From the NCBI GenBank assembly GCA_029948255.1, contig JALIZF010001524.1, positions 127,001 through 191,000 of the forward strand: a DNA stretch of 64,000 nt, in the 5' to 3' direction. Below, one piece after another: positions 12,101-31,866 of this stretch (positions are counted from its first letter, which is position 1; the number at the start of each line of letters is the position of its first letter). The translations under genes were made by a program, and so were the position numbers. Source of the DNA: Telmatactis stephensoni. Its lineage: Eukaryota > Cnidaria > Anthozoa > Actiniaria > Isophelliidae. The notes under the pieces are model-generated. The model searched no databases and was not told the DNA's origin. It worked only from the letters and a program-made list of their open reading frames with translations.

Positions 12101-14791
12101 ACTGATCGGGAACCAGATGAATATGAATTCACAAGAGTAGTTTTTGGGAAGAACTCGGCACCGATGGAAGCTCAATTTGTCGCGCAAGAGAACGCTCGAA
12201 GAAACCAGGACCGCTACCCATTAGCTGCAGAGACGGTGCTGAAGTCGACATACATGGATGACTCAATTGATAGCGTTGAAGATGAAACTACTGCATTGCA
12301 GCTATACCAGGAGTTACAACAGCTATGGCAAGCAAGGAAGTGGGTGTCAAACTCAAAAGAAGTCGTAGCAGCTATTCCAGAAGAATATCGGGCATCAGAA
12401 ATCATGATCAACGACGATCAACCTATAACAAAGACCCTTGGAGTCTCTTGGTCAAGTACGGATGACACACTTACCATCTCTACACCACCTGTTTCGTCTA
12501 CTTTACAGATAACAAAGAGGAATGTCCTGAAAAGAGTCGCTGCCATATTTGACCCCCTTGGATTGGTATCCCCAGTTGTTATCACAGGAAAGGCCCTGCT
12601 TCAAACGCTGTGGTCTAGAGGGTATGACTGGGACGACGAAATACAAGATGACACTGCAATCAGGATTAACACTTGGCTTGATCAACTTGCTGCAGTTTCT
12701 AAAGTTAAAGTACCTCGTTGCATACGGAATGCAATGCCTATCACATCATTCAAGTTGATTGCCTTTGTGGATGCATCGACAATAGCCTATGGAGCAGCAG
12801 TATATGCTAGATGTGAATATGAACAATCAAGTTCAGTATCGTCTCGACTGCTAGCCTCAAAGAGTTGTGTGGCTCCGTTAGTACCTGTAACTGTTCCTCG
12901 ACTGGAACTGATGGCTGCAGTACTAGGACTGAGGTTAATTCAAACCTTGATGAAAGTTTTGCAAGTAGCAATGACCGATGTAACGTTCTACTCTGACAGC
13001 TTAGATGTGCTTTGGTGGATAAGAGGCCATGGTAAAGATTTTCGACCATTCGTAGCAAACCGGGTAGGAGAGATACAGATGTTTAGCGACCCAACGCAGT
13101 GGCAACATGTATCAACGAAAGAGAATCCGGCTGACCTGATTTCTAGAGGCGTGAATGCAGAAGACTTAGCCAATAATAACTTGTGGTGGGAAGGCCCAGA
13201 CTGGCTAATCAAGGATGAAGCAGAGTGGCCCAAAGTAGACTGCAAGCGCCCTACTGATATCAAGGAACAACGAAGGAAGCCGACTGTACTTCTTGCTAGA
13301 CTGACAACCGCTCATCCAGACCAAAGGAAAGACGACAAAGAGTGGAGACTGAATCCCAAGCGTCATTCGTCGTGGATGCACTTGGTACGAATACACACTA
13401 GAGTAATCAGAGTACTTTTCAACATGCATTGTAAGGAAAAAAGGATCGTCGGGAAAGAGCTCTTACCTGAGGAGATCGTTGATGCTGAGGAAGACATCAT
13501 AAGGCAAGCACAGTATGAAGCCTTCAAGGAAGAGTATGAAGCCTTGGCAAAGAAGAAACCAGTTCCAGCCAAGAGCCCATTAGCCAAGTTATCACCACGT
13601 CTTGATGACAATGGAATTATTCGCCTAGAGGGACGTCTGATGTTTGCTGATCTACTACCATATGACGTTAAGTTTCCAATCATTCTTCCGAGGGGACACC
13701 ATGTAACCAAGTTGATAGTTAAGTACTACCATGAAAAGGCCAACCACGCAGCTGGAACAAATTTCATTTTCTCACAGATGTCACAGAGGTTTTGGATCAT
13801 GGGAGGGCGAGAGGAAATTCGATCTTGGGAAAGCCAATGCAACGAGTGCAAGAAAAGAAAAACAAAGCTCGCAACTCAAGTCATGGCACCCCTACCACAG
13901 ATAAGACTACGATTCACTTTTCGTCCCTTTGACCAGTGTGCAGTGGACTATGCTGGCCCATTTACAACCATCCAAGGAAGAGGAATAAAGAGACAGAAGA
14001 GATACCTGTGCCTGTTTACTTGTCTGCAGACCAGAGCAATTCATTTAGAAATGGCGTGGGGTCTAGATACCGACAGTTTTCTCAACGCGTTTACCCGTTT
14101 CACAAGCAGACGAGGGGTTCCAACAGAGATGATAAGTGACAACGGAACAAACTTCGTGGGGGCCGTTAACGAGCTCCGAGAGTTAGTGAGCAACTTAGAT
14201 CAAGATAAGATTCAACGAAAGACAAACAACCTGTTCAACAAAGTGCAGTGGCATTTCAACCCACCTGCTGGGCCTCATTTTGGAGGAGTTCATGAGGCAA
14301 TGATAAAAGCTGCGAAAGTCGCCATCTGGTCAGTTCTTGGACAAAGTGACGTTAGAGATGAAGAATTGATCACAGCATTTACCGGAGTAGAAAGTCTGCT
14401 CAACTCGCGCCCACTGACCTATCAATCTTCAGACCACAGAGATGTCACCCCGTTAACACCGAATCACTTTCTCCATGGACAGTTAGGTGGTCATATAGCA
14501 CCAGAGTCTGTCGATACATCGGATTTCAGCTTGAAGAAACGCTGGAGACGTGTACAGCAACTTATTACCCAAGTATGGTCTAGATGGTTATCCGAGTACA
14601 TCCCAACCCTCAACAGACGACCAAAGTGGAATGAAGTAGTGAAGATACCACGCAGACGCTGGCCACTGGGTCGTATCATCGAAACGTACCCTGGAAAGGA
14701 TGGACATACTCGTGTAGCCAAAGTACAATGCGGCAACCAGACCTTGGTTCGCCCAATCCACAAGTTGGTTCCATTATTCACGGAACAATGA
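9146..14791 (+). CDS. BEL/Pao gag-pol polyprotein
   Basis: A single 1881-residue ORF. The N-terminal 200 residues are charged and partly coiled coil, followed by a gag-like capsid region (about 210-410). Zinc-knuckle-type Cys/His clusters lie at about 443-500 (CTFCNGVNHGIWNC, then CFRCLAADHQGKNC). A retropepsin-like protease has ILDDGS near 607. Reverse transcriptase spans about 880-1130 with the YMDD active site near 1035. RNase H begins at FVDAS near 1206, with YSDS downstream. Integrase has an HHCC zinc region (about 1527-1560) and a DDE core with Asp near 1599 (DYAGPF), Asp near 1662 (ISDNGTNF) and Glu near 1714 (GVHEAM). A short C-terminal strand-rich domain follows. The ATG at 9146 is the first in frame after the leader array. 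No frameshift separates gag and pol, as is usual in this family. Confidence 0.95.
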   Translation: MSEDESDPPGPSHEGEKQRVILDLTRRKRNVKRNTTKARHKLERLLASTPKTEDEVEEIEQHIQFLWDTLEEGQVILDDLTCCYLDIKDHESQVRTMNESEEFELECQKIIERAQAMIIAGVSSKGSPGEQTTQEGESNPSNRLPNQPLQQREEPHSEETVNESPNNSHQIPDQSTGSKDSVSSGSPDDKSPDTASTNQGPTNGSLKSSNSESTVISRKLKPLTVPIFDGNKASFEGFWTLFESLVDLSEEPVNMKMARLRQSLSGNALESIRGLGVTKPEYEEAKEILKSKFGGSRTQLRAYLDELEKMAPLRQTDIKGFEKFADLVRVSVVKLQAEGRAAELGDGTLHSILVKKLTDRQLESYTRWITEHTKTRSVVSLKEWLKEEVAIRVEAEEMVHGLGVKSTEPNPTQKNRNEKSKPRSFFNAGPQPRRKPTEEKSKPPCTFCNGVNHGIWNCKAFQQKSIEERWDLAKEKRLCFRCLAADHQGKNCRRSQPCNINGCQRIHHRFLHRTEASPTPVMATNTGSFTQFTQAAPWQPPSSWQPRSPWQQPASQLPSTQASPWEGVQSNPPVSMTTRNSTVHTATYSLRTIPVWVKANGKKAKVNAILDDGSNETFLNEEVASVLGLQEPFEAVQVHVLNNSVETFQSMPVRIEIESVAGNFSKEIEVRTCPRQVTGNYKVEDWNKRKAEWSHLQQCEFPKPAKDGIVDLLIGVDNAELHYSMADISGNTGEPIARLGPLGWTCVGATAKNAMTTKRSHIVHSFVTVGQTKGNCIAEQYDVNNVLRKFWEIDSYGTQADCTNVMTKDEKEALNIVQSSLQHTGSRYQIAVPWKENKGLLSNNREAALKRLEKTEKNLEDKEYVKKEYRETVKAYEEKGYLRKLSPDNQPTTAAWYLPHFPIVRMDKTTTKVRIVFDCSARHLGVSLNDVIHAGPKLQAELFDVLIRFRRNPIGVVCDIKEMYLQIEIEEQDRPFFRILWRDCETDREPDEYEFTRVVFGKNSAPMEAQFVAQENARRNQDRYPLAAETVLKSTYMDDSIDSVEDETTALQLYQELQQLWQARKWVSNSKEVVAAIPEEYRASEIMINDDQPITKTLGVSWSSTDDTLTISTPPVSSTLQITKRNVLKRVAAIFDPLGLVSPVVITGKALLQTLWSRGYDWDDEIQDDTAIRINTWLDQLAAVSKVKVPRCIRNAMPITSFKLIAFVDASTIAYGAAVYARCEYEQSSSVSSRLLASKSCVAPLVPVTVPRLELMAAVLGLRLIQTLMKVLQVAMTDVTFYSDSLDVLWWIRGHGKDFRPFVANRVGEIQMFSDPTQWQHVSTKENPADLISRGVNAEDLANNNLWWEGPDWLIKDEAEWPKVDCKRPTDIKEQRRKPTVLLARLTTAHPDQRKDDKEWRLNPKRHSSWMHLVRIHTRVIRVLFNMHCKEKRIVGKELLPEEIVDAEEDIIRQAQYEAFKEEYEALAKKKPVPAKSPLAKLSPRLDDNGIIRLEGRLMFADLLPYDVKFPIILPRGHHVTKLIVKYYHEKANHAAGTNFIFSQMSQRFWIMGGREEIRSWESQCNECKKRKTKLATQVMAPLPQIRLRFTFRPFDQCAVDYAGPFTTIQGRGIKRQKRYLCLFTCLQTRAIHLEMAWGLDTDSFLNAFTRFTSRRGVPTEMISDNGTNFVGAVNELRELVSNLDQDKIQRKTNNLFNKVQWHFNPPAGPHFGGVHEAMIKAAKVAIWSVLGQSDVRDEELITAFTGVESLLNSRPLTYQSSDHRDVTPLTPNHFLHGQLGGHIAPESVDTSDFSLKKRWRRVQQLITQVWSRWLSEYIPTLNRRPKWNEVVKIPRRRWPLGRIIETYPGKDGHTRVAKVQCGNQTLVRPIHKLVPLFTEQ

Positions 14792-14895
14792 CTGTTAGCT
14801 TAAACTGTTAATGATGAATTTCTTCTTGTTACTGTTTTGGATAAAGGAACTTTGACATGCAACGTCAATATGATATGTTCGCACTCTCTCAGTGC

Positions 14896-14907
14896 GGGGA
14901 GGGGGAA
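14896..14907 (+). other. Polypurine tract
   Basis: GGGGAGGGGGAA directly abuts the 3' LTR. It is the expected RNase H-resistant primer for plus-strand DNA synthesis. Confidence 0.85.
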
Positions 14908-15118
14908 TGTTCAGAAGACATTTTATATTTGGGCTTCCTGTGGCCTAAACGTTATAATTTTTGGGCTCCCTGTGCCCTGAGCATGCGTAGTGTGAGTGAG
15001 ACGAGTGTGCGGTGTGGTCTGTAGTAGAGAAGAAGCACATGGTTTCAGTATGTAAAAGTTTTGGGAAGATTAAATGCTTTTCGTCGTAAAAATGGCTTAG
15101 TTTACTATCTACGAAACA
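14908..15118 (+). repeat. 3' LTR of BEL/Pao element
   Basis: This 211-bp copy of the 5' LTR is followed immediately by the second GTAAT of the target duplication. It should supply the polyadenylation site. Confidence 0.95.
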
Positions 15119-15123
15119 GTAAT

Positions 15124-15883
15124 GATATGACAAAAAATGGCGGATTTCCCCATTTACATGTTGCTCACTTTCCTGCAGCTTATAGTGATCAAATCATGTT
15201 CCAAACGAATTTTATTTCAAGGTAACTGACTAAATTGTAAAGACTCGAAGCCCATGCCAGGGCAATTTTCTGGTAAGGAAACGCTTCAATCGTAACCTTG
15301 AATGTGAAGTAATTTTACAGAGATTTTATACTTGTAAACAGACAGTCATCATTTAAAAAAATTCGAATAAATAGAAGCGCTTAGGTAGAAACTAAATACG
15401 TTGTTTATTTATTTGTTCTAAATGTGATTTAAAGTAGCTGAAAGAGCTATCAAATGCTTTGTAAATCCACTTACTGTTTGCCTTGAGAACTCAATATTTT
15501 GAGCTTTCATTTCGGAGTACGAAGTTGCACTTTAGGATGTCCAAAGTCATGAAAAATGCAAAATACACTTTACAAATAAAAAATAAAAAATTGCAAATAA
15601 AAGCTACAAAAAATATATTTGGCCAAGTTTTCATTTTCCAAATATGGTCAAAAGCGCCTTTGCCTCATTTGCATAAGGCCCGGGTCGCACTTGGAAAAGT
15701 TTTCGTCTAATCTGTTTGTATAACACCTCAAATTTGTCATCATATCAACTTTTCCAATGCAACCCCATTTCCGAAAACACTGAAAAACTTTTTAATCTCG
15801 CAAAATCATCAAAGAGACCAAACTGTATGGGTGGGAAAATTCAGGAAAAGTTGACCAGAAACAAAGGAATCGCTGTGGGAGCT
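15124..15883. other. Non-coding interval
   Basis: I see no supported gene between the BEL/Pao element and the long-arm inverted-repeat element. Two ORFs of 61 and 75 codons have no domain-like features. The sequence is AT-rich. Confidence 0.4.
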
Positions 15884-15889
15884 GTCAGC

Positions 15890-18465
15890 TACGGTGGCTG
15901 AGAAGGGTCACTCAAAGTCGTAAATCGAAAACCCAAAATTACAAATTCAAAAGTCTGTATATTGAAAAGTCAAAATGCAAAAGTAGTCCATTGTCGAATC
16001 AACAATCGCCAAAAGACAAACTCACCATTGTTCTGCCTACAAAAAAGGCTGAAATAACTTTGACTTAGAACACTTTCGCTTTGCTCACTTTGACTTAAAG
16101 CACTTTCAATGTTTACTCACTTTGACTTAAAGCACTTTCAATGTTTACTCACTTTGACTTAAAGCACTTTTGCTTTCTTCACTTTGACTTGGAACACTTT
16201 CGCTTTGCTCACTTAGTTGACTTGAAGCACTTTTGCTTTGCTCACTTTGAATTGAGTCAATTGAAGCATTTTCGCTTGCTCACTTTGACCTGGAACACTT
16301 TCGCTTTGCTCACTTTGAATTGAGTCAATTGAAGCATTTTCGCTTTGCTCACTTTGACCTGGAACACTTTCGCTTTAGTTTGACTTTCTTCTAGCGGCCA
16401 AGAAGGGTCAAAAGAATACCGCCGCCAGGCGTTCCTCCGGCTCGGAGACCCAGGGCGCCAGGGAGGGGAGGATGGATGGGCGTGGGCGTTCCTGGTTTTG
16501 AGACAGGAACTGCGAAAATAATAAGTAATGGATTCTTGCTCTATCAGATATCCAACATGGAGATTAACGATGAATTCTGGCAGGAGTTAAATCTCTTGCA
16601 AGATGATATCCCCAAGCTTTTTAAGGAATACAAGGTAATATCAAAGCAGATGAGAATATTGAATGATAGATTTGCATAGTACTCATGCATTTAGGAATTT
16701 TTTTGTAGATAAACAGTATAAGAACGTTTATGAGATTAACAAGTGAAGAACTGAAAGAACTAGGAGTTAGGCATAATTCGGACAAAATAAAAATACTTGG
16801 TAAGATTTTATGCTTTTATGATTATTATATTCACCTTGAATACGTGTCTAGTTGGTTTGTAAATTCACTTTAATGGAGCCATTCAGAATCAAAGAGAAAT
16901 AATCAAATCCTGAGGCAAATTTGTGACCTCCGCCCGTCGTGCACCCTGGAATTCTTCTTCAGGGGTTGATCCTTGTTTTTGATAATCTTTAGGGGGCAGC
17001 CCTAATTTTTTTTGAACTCTTCTTCTGATGCAAAATATGTATTTATGAAAATATGGAATTCTTCGTGGGGTCTCAAAAATCCATGTTCTCAACGGGGGGC
17101 ATAGAGGGGTGCTGCGGATGGAGTGTATAGCTAAGTTCTTTTTTCATATGAGATTTCAATACATTTTCAATAAAATCAATTTTGCTTAGCTGTAATAATT
17201 AATTTGTTGGAATTGCCAAGTCTTTCCATAAAAATTATGCAAATAAAAGCATGGAACCCTAAATTAAAGTACCTAAGAATTGATGATATCTTTTGGTAAT
17301 TTATCCAAACAGACAAACAGAAGCAATACATGTCCTTGCACGCACATGCACATGTAAATTCAGAAAGTGGCAGAGGTATGTGAAATTTGGTCATATGTGT
17401 CTGCAGTTTACCATAAGTCACTTCATATGATTACAATATTTATCCTCTTATTGCATTGTAATTGAGATATCCTTAATTGACCTTCATATCTTTTGTAATT
17501 AGTTAAGTTATGCAGGTCTGTTTGATGAGTATTAAAATTAAAATAAATAAATGAAAATATATAAATATTAGTACTAGAATACAAATACTAAAAGTGTGCA
17601 ACATAAATAGCACTAAATTGTGCACAATTTTGCAAATTGTATTGTTATCTATTGTTTAATTAATGTTATTTAGTACTAAAGTTTGAAAAGTATTGTACAC
17701 TTTTAGTTTATTGTACTCTATCATGTACTAACAGTAAGTTGTGTCTTGCTGACATCGGCGCGCAGGAGATTGAAAAATTTATTTTTTTGGAACACCGATA
17801 TTAAAACAAGGCTTCTACACTGATCGTTGGTGTTGTGGCTAGCTAACCACTTTCTCTAAGGTTGAAGAGAAAGTTGTCCCCTGAAAATGACAAGAAGCTC
17901 AAAAAATTTCAAAAAAGATAACCTGTTTTTCATATGACAGGGAACTCGCGCGGAAATTCATTACTTATATATTTTCGGGTTTCCTGTCTCAAAACCAGGA
18001 ACGCCTAGTGGCGGTATTCTTTTGACCCTTCTCGGCTGCTAGAAGAAAGTCAAAGTGAGCAAAGCGAAAGGGTTCCAGGTCAAAGTGAGCAAAGCGAAAG
18101 TGCTTCAATTCAAAATGAGCAAATCGAAAGTGCTTCAAGTCAAAGTGAGCAAAGCGAAATTGCTTCAAGTCAAAGTGAGCAAAGCCAAAGTGTTCCTAGT
18201 CAAAGTGAAGAAAGCGAAAGTGCTTTAAGTCAAAGTGAGTAAACATTGAAAGTGTTTTAAGTCAAAGTGAGCAAAGCGAAAGTGTTTTAAGTCAAAGTTA
18301 TTTCAGCCTTTTTTGTAGGCAGAACAATGGTGAGTTTGTCTTTTGGCGATTGTTGATTTGACAATGGACTACTTTTGCATTTTGACTTTTCGATTTACAG
18401 ACTTTTGAATTTGTAATTTTGGGTTTTCGATTTACGACTTTGAGTGATCCTTCTCGGCCACTGTA
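15890..18465. mobile_element. DNA element with ~500-bp inverted arms made of tandem repeats
   Basis: Left terminus TACGGTGGCTGAGAAGG and right terminus (inward) TACAGTGGCCGAGAAGG are followed by matching inverted sequence over roughly 500-600 bp per arm. The match reaches the shared TTTTGAGACAGGAA block near 16495 and its complement near 17980. A 6-bp direct repeat GTCAGC flanks it (15884-15889 and 18466-18471). Each arm holds a tandem array of roughly 20-40-bp units built on 'CACTTTGACTT(G/A)AAGCACTTTCGCTTTGCT'-type modules. The interior holds a small SAM-like coding pair. No transposase is visible, so the superfamily is unknown; arms of this kind are typical of foldback-type elements. Confidence 0.75.
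16476..16801 (+). pseudogene. SAM-like domain fragment, two exons
   Basis: An ORF from 16476 ends in MEINDEFWQELNLLQDDIPK-type sequence that runs to about 16635 (donor gtaata). After an acceptor near 16708 a second piece encodes FMRLTSEELKELGVRHNSDK and then IKILG before gtaag at about 16800. The motif 'L-T-x-E-E-L-K-E-L-G-V ... K-I-x-I-L' is the second half of a SAM domain. The fragment lies inside the long-arm element and looks like captured or residual coding sequence. It is too short to assign a role. Confidence 0.4.
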
Positions 18466-18517
18466 GTCAGCAGTCAGCAGTTTGAAGAATCACAGGAAGA
18501 ATTTCACATGCTCACGT

Positions 18518-19325
18518 CTTCCATGATAACCGTCACAAAATTATAGGAAACACAACCATCTCCATCTCTTAGATACTTTTGTACTAAACGTAGTAACGTA
18601 GCAATGTAGCAGCGTAGCAATGTAGCAATGTAGCAACATAGTAATGTAGCACTGTAGCAATGTAGCAATGCAGTAGTGTAGCAATGTAGCAGTGTAGCAC
18701 TGTAGCAATGCAGTAGTGTAGCAATGTAGTAGTGTAGCACTGTAGCAATGTAGCAATGTAGCAATGTAGCACTGTAGCACTGTAGCAATGTAGCACTGTA
18801 GCTGTGTAGCAGTGTAGCATTGTAGCAATGTAGTAGTGTAGCACTGTAGCAATATAGCAATGTAGCAGTGTAGCACTGTAGCAATGTAGCACTGTAGCTG
18901 TGTAGCAGTGTAGCAATGTAGCACTGTAGCTGTGTAGCAATGTAGTAGTGTAGCGCTGTAGCAATGTAGCAACGTAGCAGTGTAGTTATGTAGCAGTGTA
19001 GTAACGTAGCAGTGTAGCAGTGTAGCAATGTAGCAGTGTAGCAATGTAGCAACGCTACAGTGCTACATTGCTACACTGCTACATTGCTACACTGCTACGT
19101 TGCTACACTGCTACGTTGCTACACAGCTACACTGCTACGTTTCTACACTGCTACATTGCTACAGTGCTACACTACTACATTGCTACACTGCTACATTGCT
19201 ACAGTGCTACACTACTACATTGCTACACTACTGCATTGCTACAGTGCTACATTGCTACACTGCTAGTATATAAGAGATGGAGATGGTTGTGTTTCCTATA
19301 ATTTCGTGACAGTTATCATGGAAGC
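18518..19325. repeat. Large palindrome of ~8-10-bp repeats
   Basis: The left arm carries tandem GTAGCAATGTAGCACT-type repeats and the right arm the complementary CTACATTGCTACACTG type, meeting at about 19051. Outside the repeats, unique flanks are also inverted: ACACAACCATCTCCATCTCT near 18552 and AGAGATGGAGATGGTTGTGT near 19272, extending to CTTCCATGATAAC at 18518 and its complement at 19325. This is a foldback structure about 800 bp long with unequal arms (about 530 and 270 bp). I see no clear target duplication. Long open frames through it are products of the periodic repeat. Confidence 0.8.
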
Positions 19326-19336
19326 ACAACCCAAAT

Positions 19337-19713
19337 ATGAGTGGACACAAGCCTTACTATTACCCATACGATTATTATAACAATCCTGCCAACTGGTATC
19401 CAGGAGCATACCAACAGCCAGTAGCTGGATTTAAAGGTCAAGGACTTCTCAGTCAAGGACAGTCTCCAACAATCCAAACGCAAGTGACATCATCATCAGT
19501 GCCTTTACCATCGCCATCTACGTCGAGCAGCGAGTGTTGCAGAGCTGAATAGTAAAATAATATATGACAAGTGGACCGAGAATGAGGAGAAGTACCTAAT
19601 TTCACTTTGGGCTGAAGACTTTGACAGAATAGAAAATAAAGACAACAGAATAGCGTGGGTAGAAATTGCAGAAAAAAACTACTGGTTAACTGAGCGTGCG
19701 TGTAGTTCTTGAG
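19337..19713 (+). pseudogene. Myb/SANT-like gene fragment with frameshift
   Basis: From ATG 19337 the plus strand encodes a Tyr/Pro/Ser-rich N-terminus of 71 residues. A +1 shift near 19528 continues into IIYDKWTENEEKYLISLWAE and DRIENKDNRIAWVEIAEKN, ending at a stop near 19711. The 'W-T-E-N-E-E-K-Y-L-I-x-L-W' pattern fits a Myb/SANT or MADF-type DNA-binding helix set. These proteins are commonly second ORFs of Harbinger-like elements. The frameshift and the loss of anything after the domain indicate a broken copy. Confidence 0.5.
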
Positions 19714-20012
19714 CTATGAACCAATATATCCCACATGGCTGAATAACATCCAGCAGCATATTCACCCTTACTCATAGGCCACACATTTTGTAAAACAGAA
19801 GCCAGGGTAACATTGTATTAATTTAGTTCACATGCATTTTTTTTCAGGAATGGACTGATAATCGGCCTCACTATTAATGGAGCCTTGCTCTGTTGTGAGG
19901 GCCATGCCACTCCAGTGTTGGAGTGGCTAAAGCTTCATAAATAAAATAAAATAAATATTGTCAAGTCATTCATTCATGGACTTTGTGGATACCAGGCGCA
20001 AGGTGTCACAAT

Positions 20013-20043
20013 CACAGGAAAAAATTCCAAATTTCCACATGTG
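20013..20043 (+). repeat. Left terminal inverted repeat of CACTA-type element
   Basis: These 31 bp are identical to the reverse complement of 36219-36249. The sequence is internally rich in TTCCAAATTTCC-like half-palindromes, related to motifs in the adjoining arrays. Confidence 0.9.
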
Positions 20044-20249
20044 ATATCACATGGATTTCCCGTGGATTTTCAGAAATCCAAATATGATCATAAACCATGT
20101 TTGGAGCATATGTGGATTTTTAAAGGATATTTTTCCATTATGCTAAAAAACCATACATAATCCATACATGGATTTCTATTTTCCATGGATTTTGTGGTAA
20201 ATGTGAAATCAATGACGGTATTTTTCATTTTCCACCTTTGGATACACCT

Positions 20250-21800
20250 TAATAATCCATGTTTGGTTACTCAGTATTCCACACTAATAATGGTATTCCA
20301 ATTTTCCATGCCGATGCAGTTTGGAATATTGATAAACCACAACAGACAAACCAATCATAATCCATGTTTGGTTACTCAATATTCCACACTAATAATGGTA
20401 TTCCAATTTTCCATGCCGATGCAGTTTGGAATATTGATAAACCACAACAGACAAACCAATCATAATCCATGTTTGGTTACTCAATATTCCACACTAATAA
20501 TGGCATTCCAATTTTCCACACTGATGCAGTTTGGAATATTGATAAACCACAACAGACAAACCAATCATAATCCATGTTTGGTTACTCAATATTCCATACT
20601 AATAATGGTATTCCAATTTTCCACGCCAATGCAGTTTGGAATATTGATAAACCACAACAGACAAATCAATCATAATCCATGTTTGGTTACTCAATATTCC
20701 ACACTAATAATGGTATTCCAATTTTCCACGCTGATGCAGTTTGGAATATTGATAAACCACAACAGACAAACCAATCATAATCCATGTTTGGTTACTCAAT
20801 ATTCCACACTAATAATGGCATTCCAATTTTCCACACTGATGCAGTTTGGAATATTGATAAACCACAACAGACAAACCAATCATAATCCATGTTTGGTTAC
20901 TCAATATTCCACACTAATAATGGTATTCCAATTTTCCATGCCGATGCAGTTTGGAATATTGATAAACCACAACAGACAAACCAATCATAATCCATGTTTG
21001 GTTACTCAATATTCCACACTAATAATGGTATTCCAATTTTCCACGCCAATGCAGTTTGGAATATTGATAAACCACAACAGACAAATCAATCATAATCCAT
21101 GTTTGGTTACTCAATATTCCACACTAATAATGGTATTCCAATTTTCCATGCTGATGCAGTTTGGAATATTGATAAACCACAACAGACAAACCAATCATAA
21201 TCCATGTTTGGTTACTCAATATTCCACACTAATAATGGTATTCCAATTTTCCACGCTGATGCAGTTTGGAATATTGATAAACCACAACAGACAAACCAAT
21301 CATAATCCATGTTTGGTTACTCAATATTCCACACTAATAATGGTATTCCAATTTTCCACACTGATGCAGTTTGGAATATTGATAAACCACAACAGACAAA
21401 CCAATCATAATCCATGTTTGGTTACTCAATATTCCACACTAATAATGGTATTCCAATTTTCCATGCCGATGCAGTTTGGAATATTGATAAACCACAACAG
21501 ACAAACCAATCATAATCCATGTTTGGTTACTCAATATTCCACACTAATAATGGTATTCCAATTTTCCACGCCAATGCAGTTTGGAATATTGATAAACCAC
21601 AACAGACAAATCAATCATAATCCATGTTTGGTTACTCAATATTCCACACTAATAATGGTATTCCAATTTTCCACGCTGATGCAGTTTGGAATATTGATAA
21701 ACCACAACAGACAAACCAATCATAATCCATGTTTGGTTACTCAATATTCCACACTAATAATGGCATTCCAATTTTCCACGTTGATGCAGTTTGGAATAAG
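20250..21800 (+). repeat. Left subterminal array, ~14.5 copies of a 105-bp unit
   Basis: The unit starting CATAATCCATGTTTGGTTAC recurs at 20461, 20566 and 20671, exactly 105 bp apart. Variable positions fall in GCCGATG / ACTGATG / GCCAATG near the middle and in GACAAACC versus GACAAATC. The variants recur in a roughly five-unit order, which gives a higher-order period of about 525 bp. Since 105 is a multiple of three, a 540-codon open frame crosses the array; I do not treat it as a gene. By analogy with plant CACTA elements these could be transposase binding sites. Confidence 0.92.
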
Positions 21801-21886
21801 CTTGTAAAAAATTGTGTTGATACTGGTATGCAGGTACTTGCAATAACAATTTAACAGCATTTTTGTTGGGGTGTAGTTAATTCTAT

Positions 21887-31552
<9,666 letters not shown>

Positions 31553-31866
31553 TTACCCTACGTACTTTTAAATTTGCTAGCGTTTTGAACGCTCTAGATC
31601 AGAAAGACAAGATAAGGTAAACATTCATAACACGAGGAAGCCATTTTGAAAAGGTGTGTACCGCTGACCAAGAAAAGTGACAAGTTCGCCTGAACGCTTA
31701 GCCAATCAAAAATGAATACCACAATTGGCGCCAAAAACTAACCAATCACAGTATAAGGCGGGAAAAAGAACCAATCATAGACCTAGTAAAGGCAAGGAAA
31801 CGTGCACTACCGAACTTACAGAGTTATTCCTTCGCAAAGATCAGAGTATACGTACAGTAAGCTAGT
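31553..31866. promoter_or_regulatory. Bidirectional promoter region of the CACTA-type element
   Basis: Only 314 bp separate the ATG of the minus-strand transposase (31552) from the ATG of the plus-strand SAM gene (31867). This is the only upstream region available to both. It contains repeated CCAATCA-type boxes (AGCCAATCAAAAATG, AACCAATCACAG, GAACCAATCATAG), which fit CCAAT elements. No TATA box is obvious. Function is inferred from position and box content. Confidence 0.6.

Larger units (their letters stand above)
8310..15118 (+). mobile_element. Complete BEL/Pao LTR retrotransposon
   Basis: The 6809-bp element has two 211-bp LTRs that begin TGTTCAGAAG and end ACGAAACA, a 5-bp target duplication GTAAT (8305-8309 and 15119-15123), a tRNA-type primer-binding site, a polypurine tract, and one long gag-pol ORF. 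A 5-bp duplication and the domain order protease, reverse transcriptase, RNase H, integrase are those of the BEL/Pao group. No envelope-like ORF is present. Because the two LTRs read as identical and the ORF is unbroken, insertion was recent and the copy may be autonomous. It replicates through an RNA intermediate in cytoplasmic particles and integrates in the nucleus (family knowledge). Confidence 0.95.

Noticed and set aside
18504..19301. Cys-Tyr-Ala-Thr-Leu-Leu repeat ORFs on both strands
   Set aside because: They arise from the periodic GTAGCAATG palindrome. The same pattern appears in several frames and both strands, which real genes would not show.
18518..19325. Palindrome as a complete transposon with a defined target duplication
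   Set aside because: The flanks beyond CTTCCATG do not give a convincing direct repeat, so it is reported as a repeat, not a mobile element.
20185..21807. 540-codon open frame with 35-residue repeats
   Set aside because: The 105-bp tandem unit is a multiple of three, so one stop-free frame stays open through the whole array. Codon content is that of the repeat, and the array lies in a subterminal region of a transposon.
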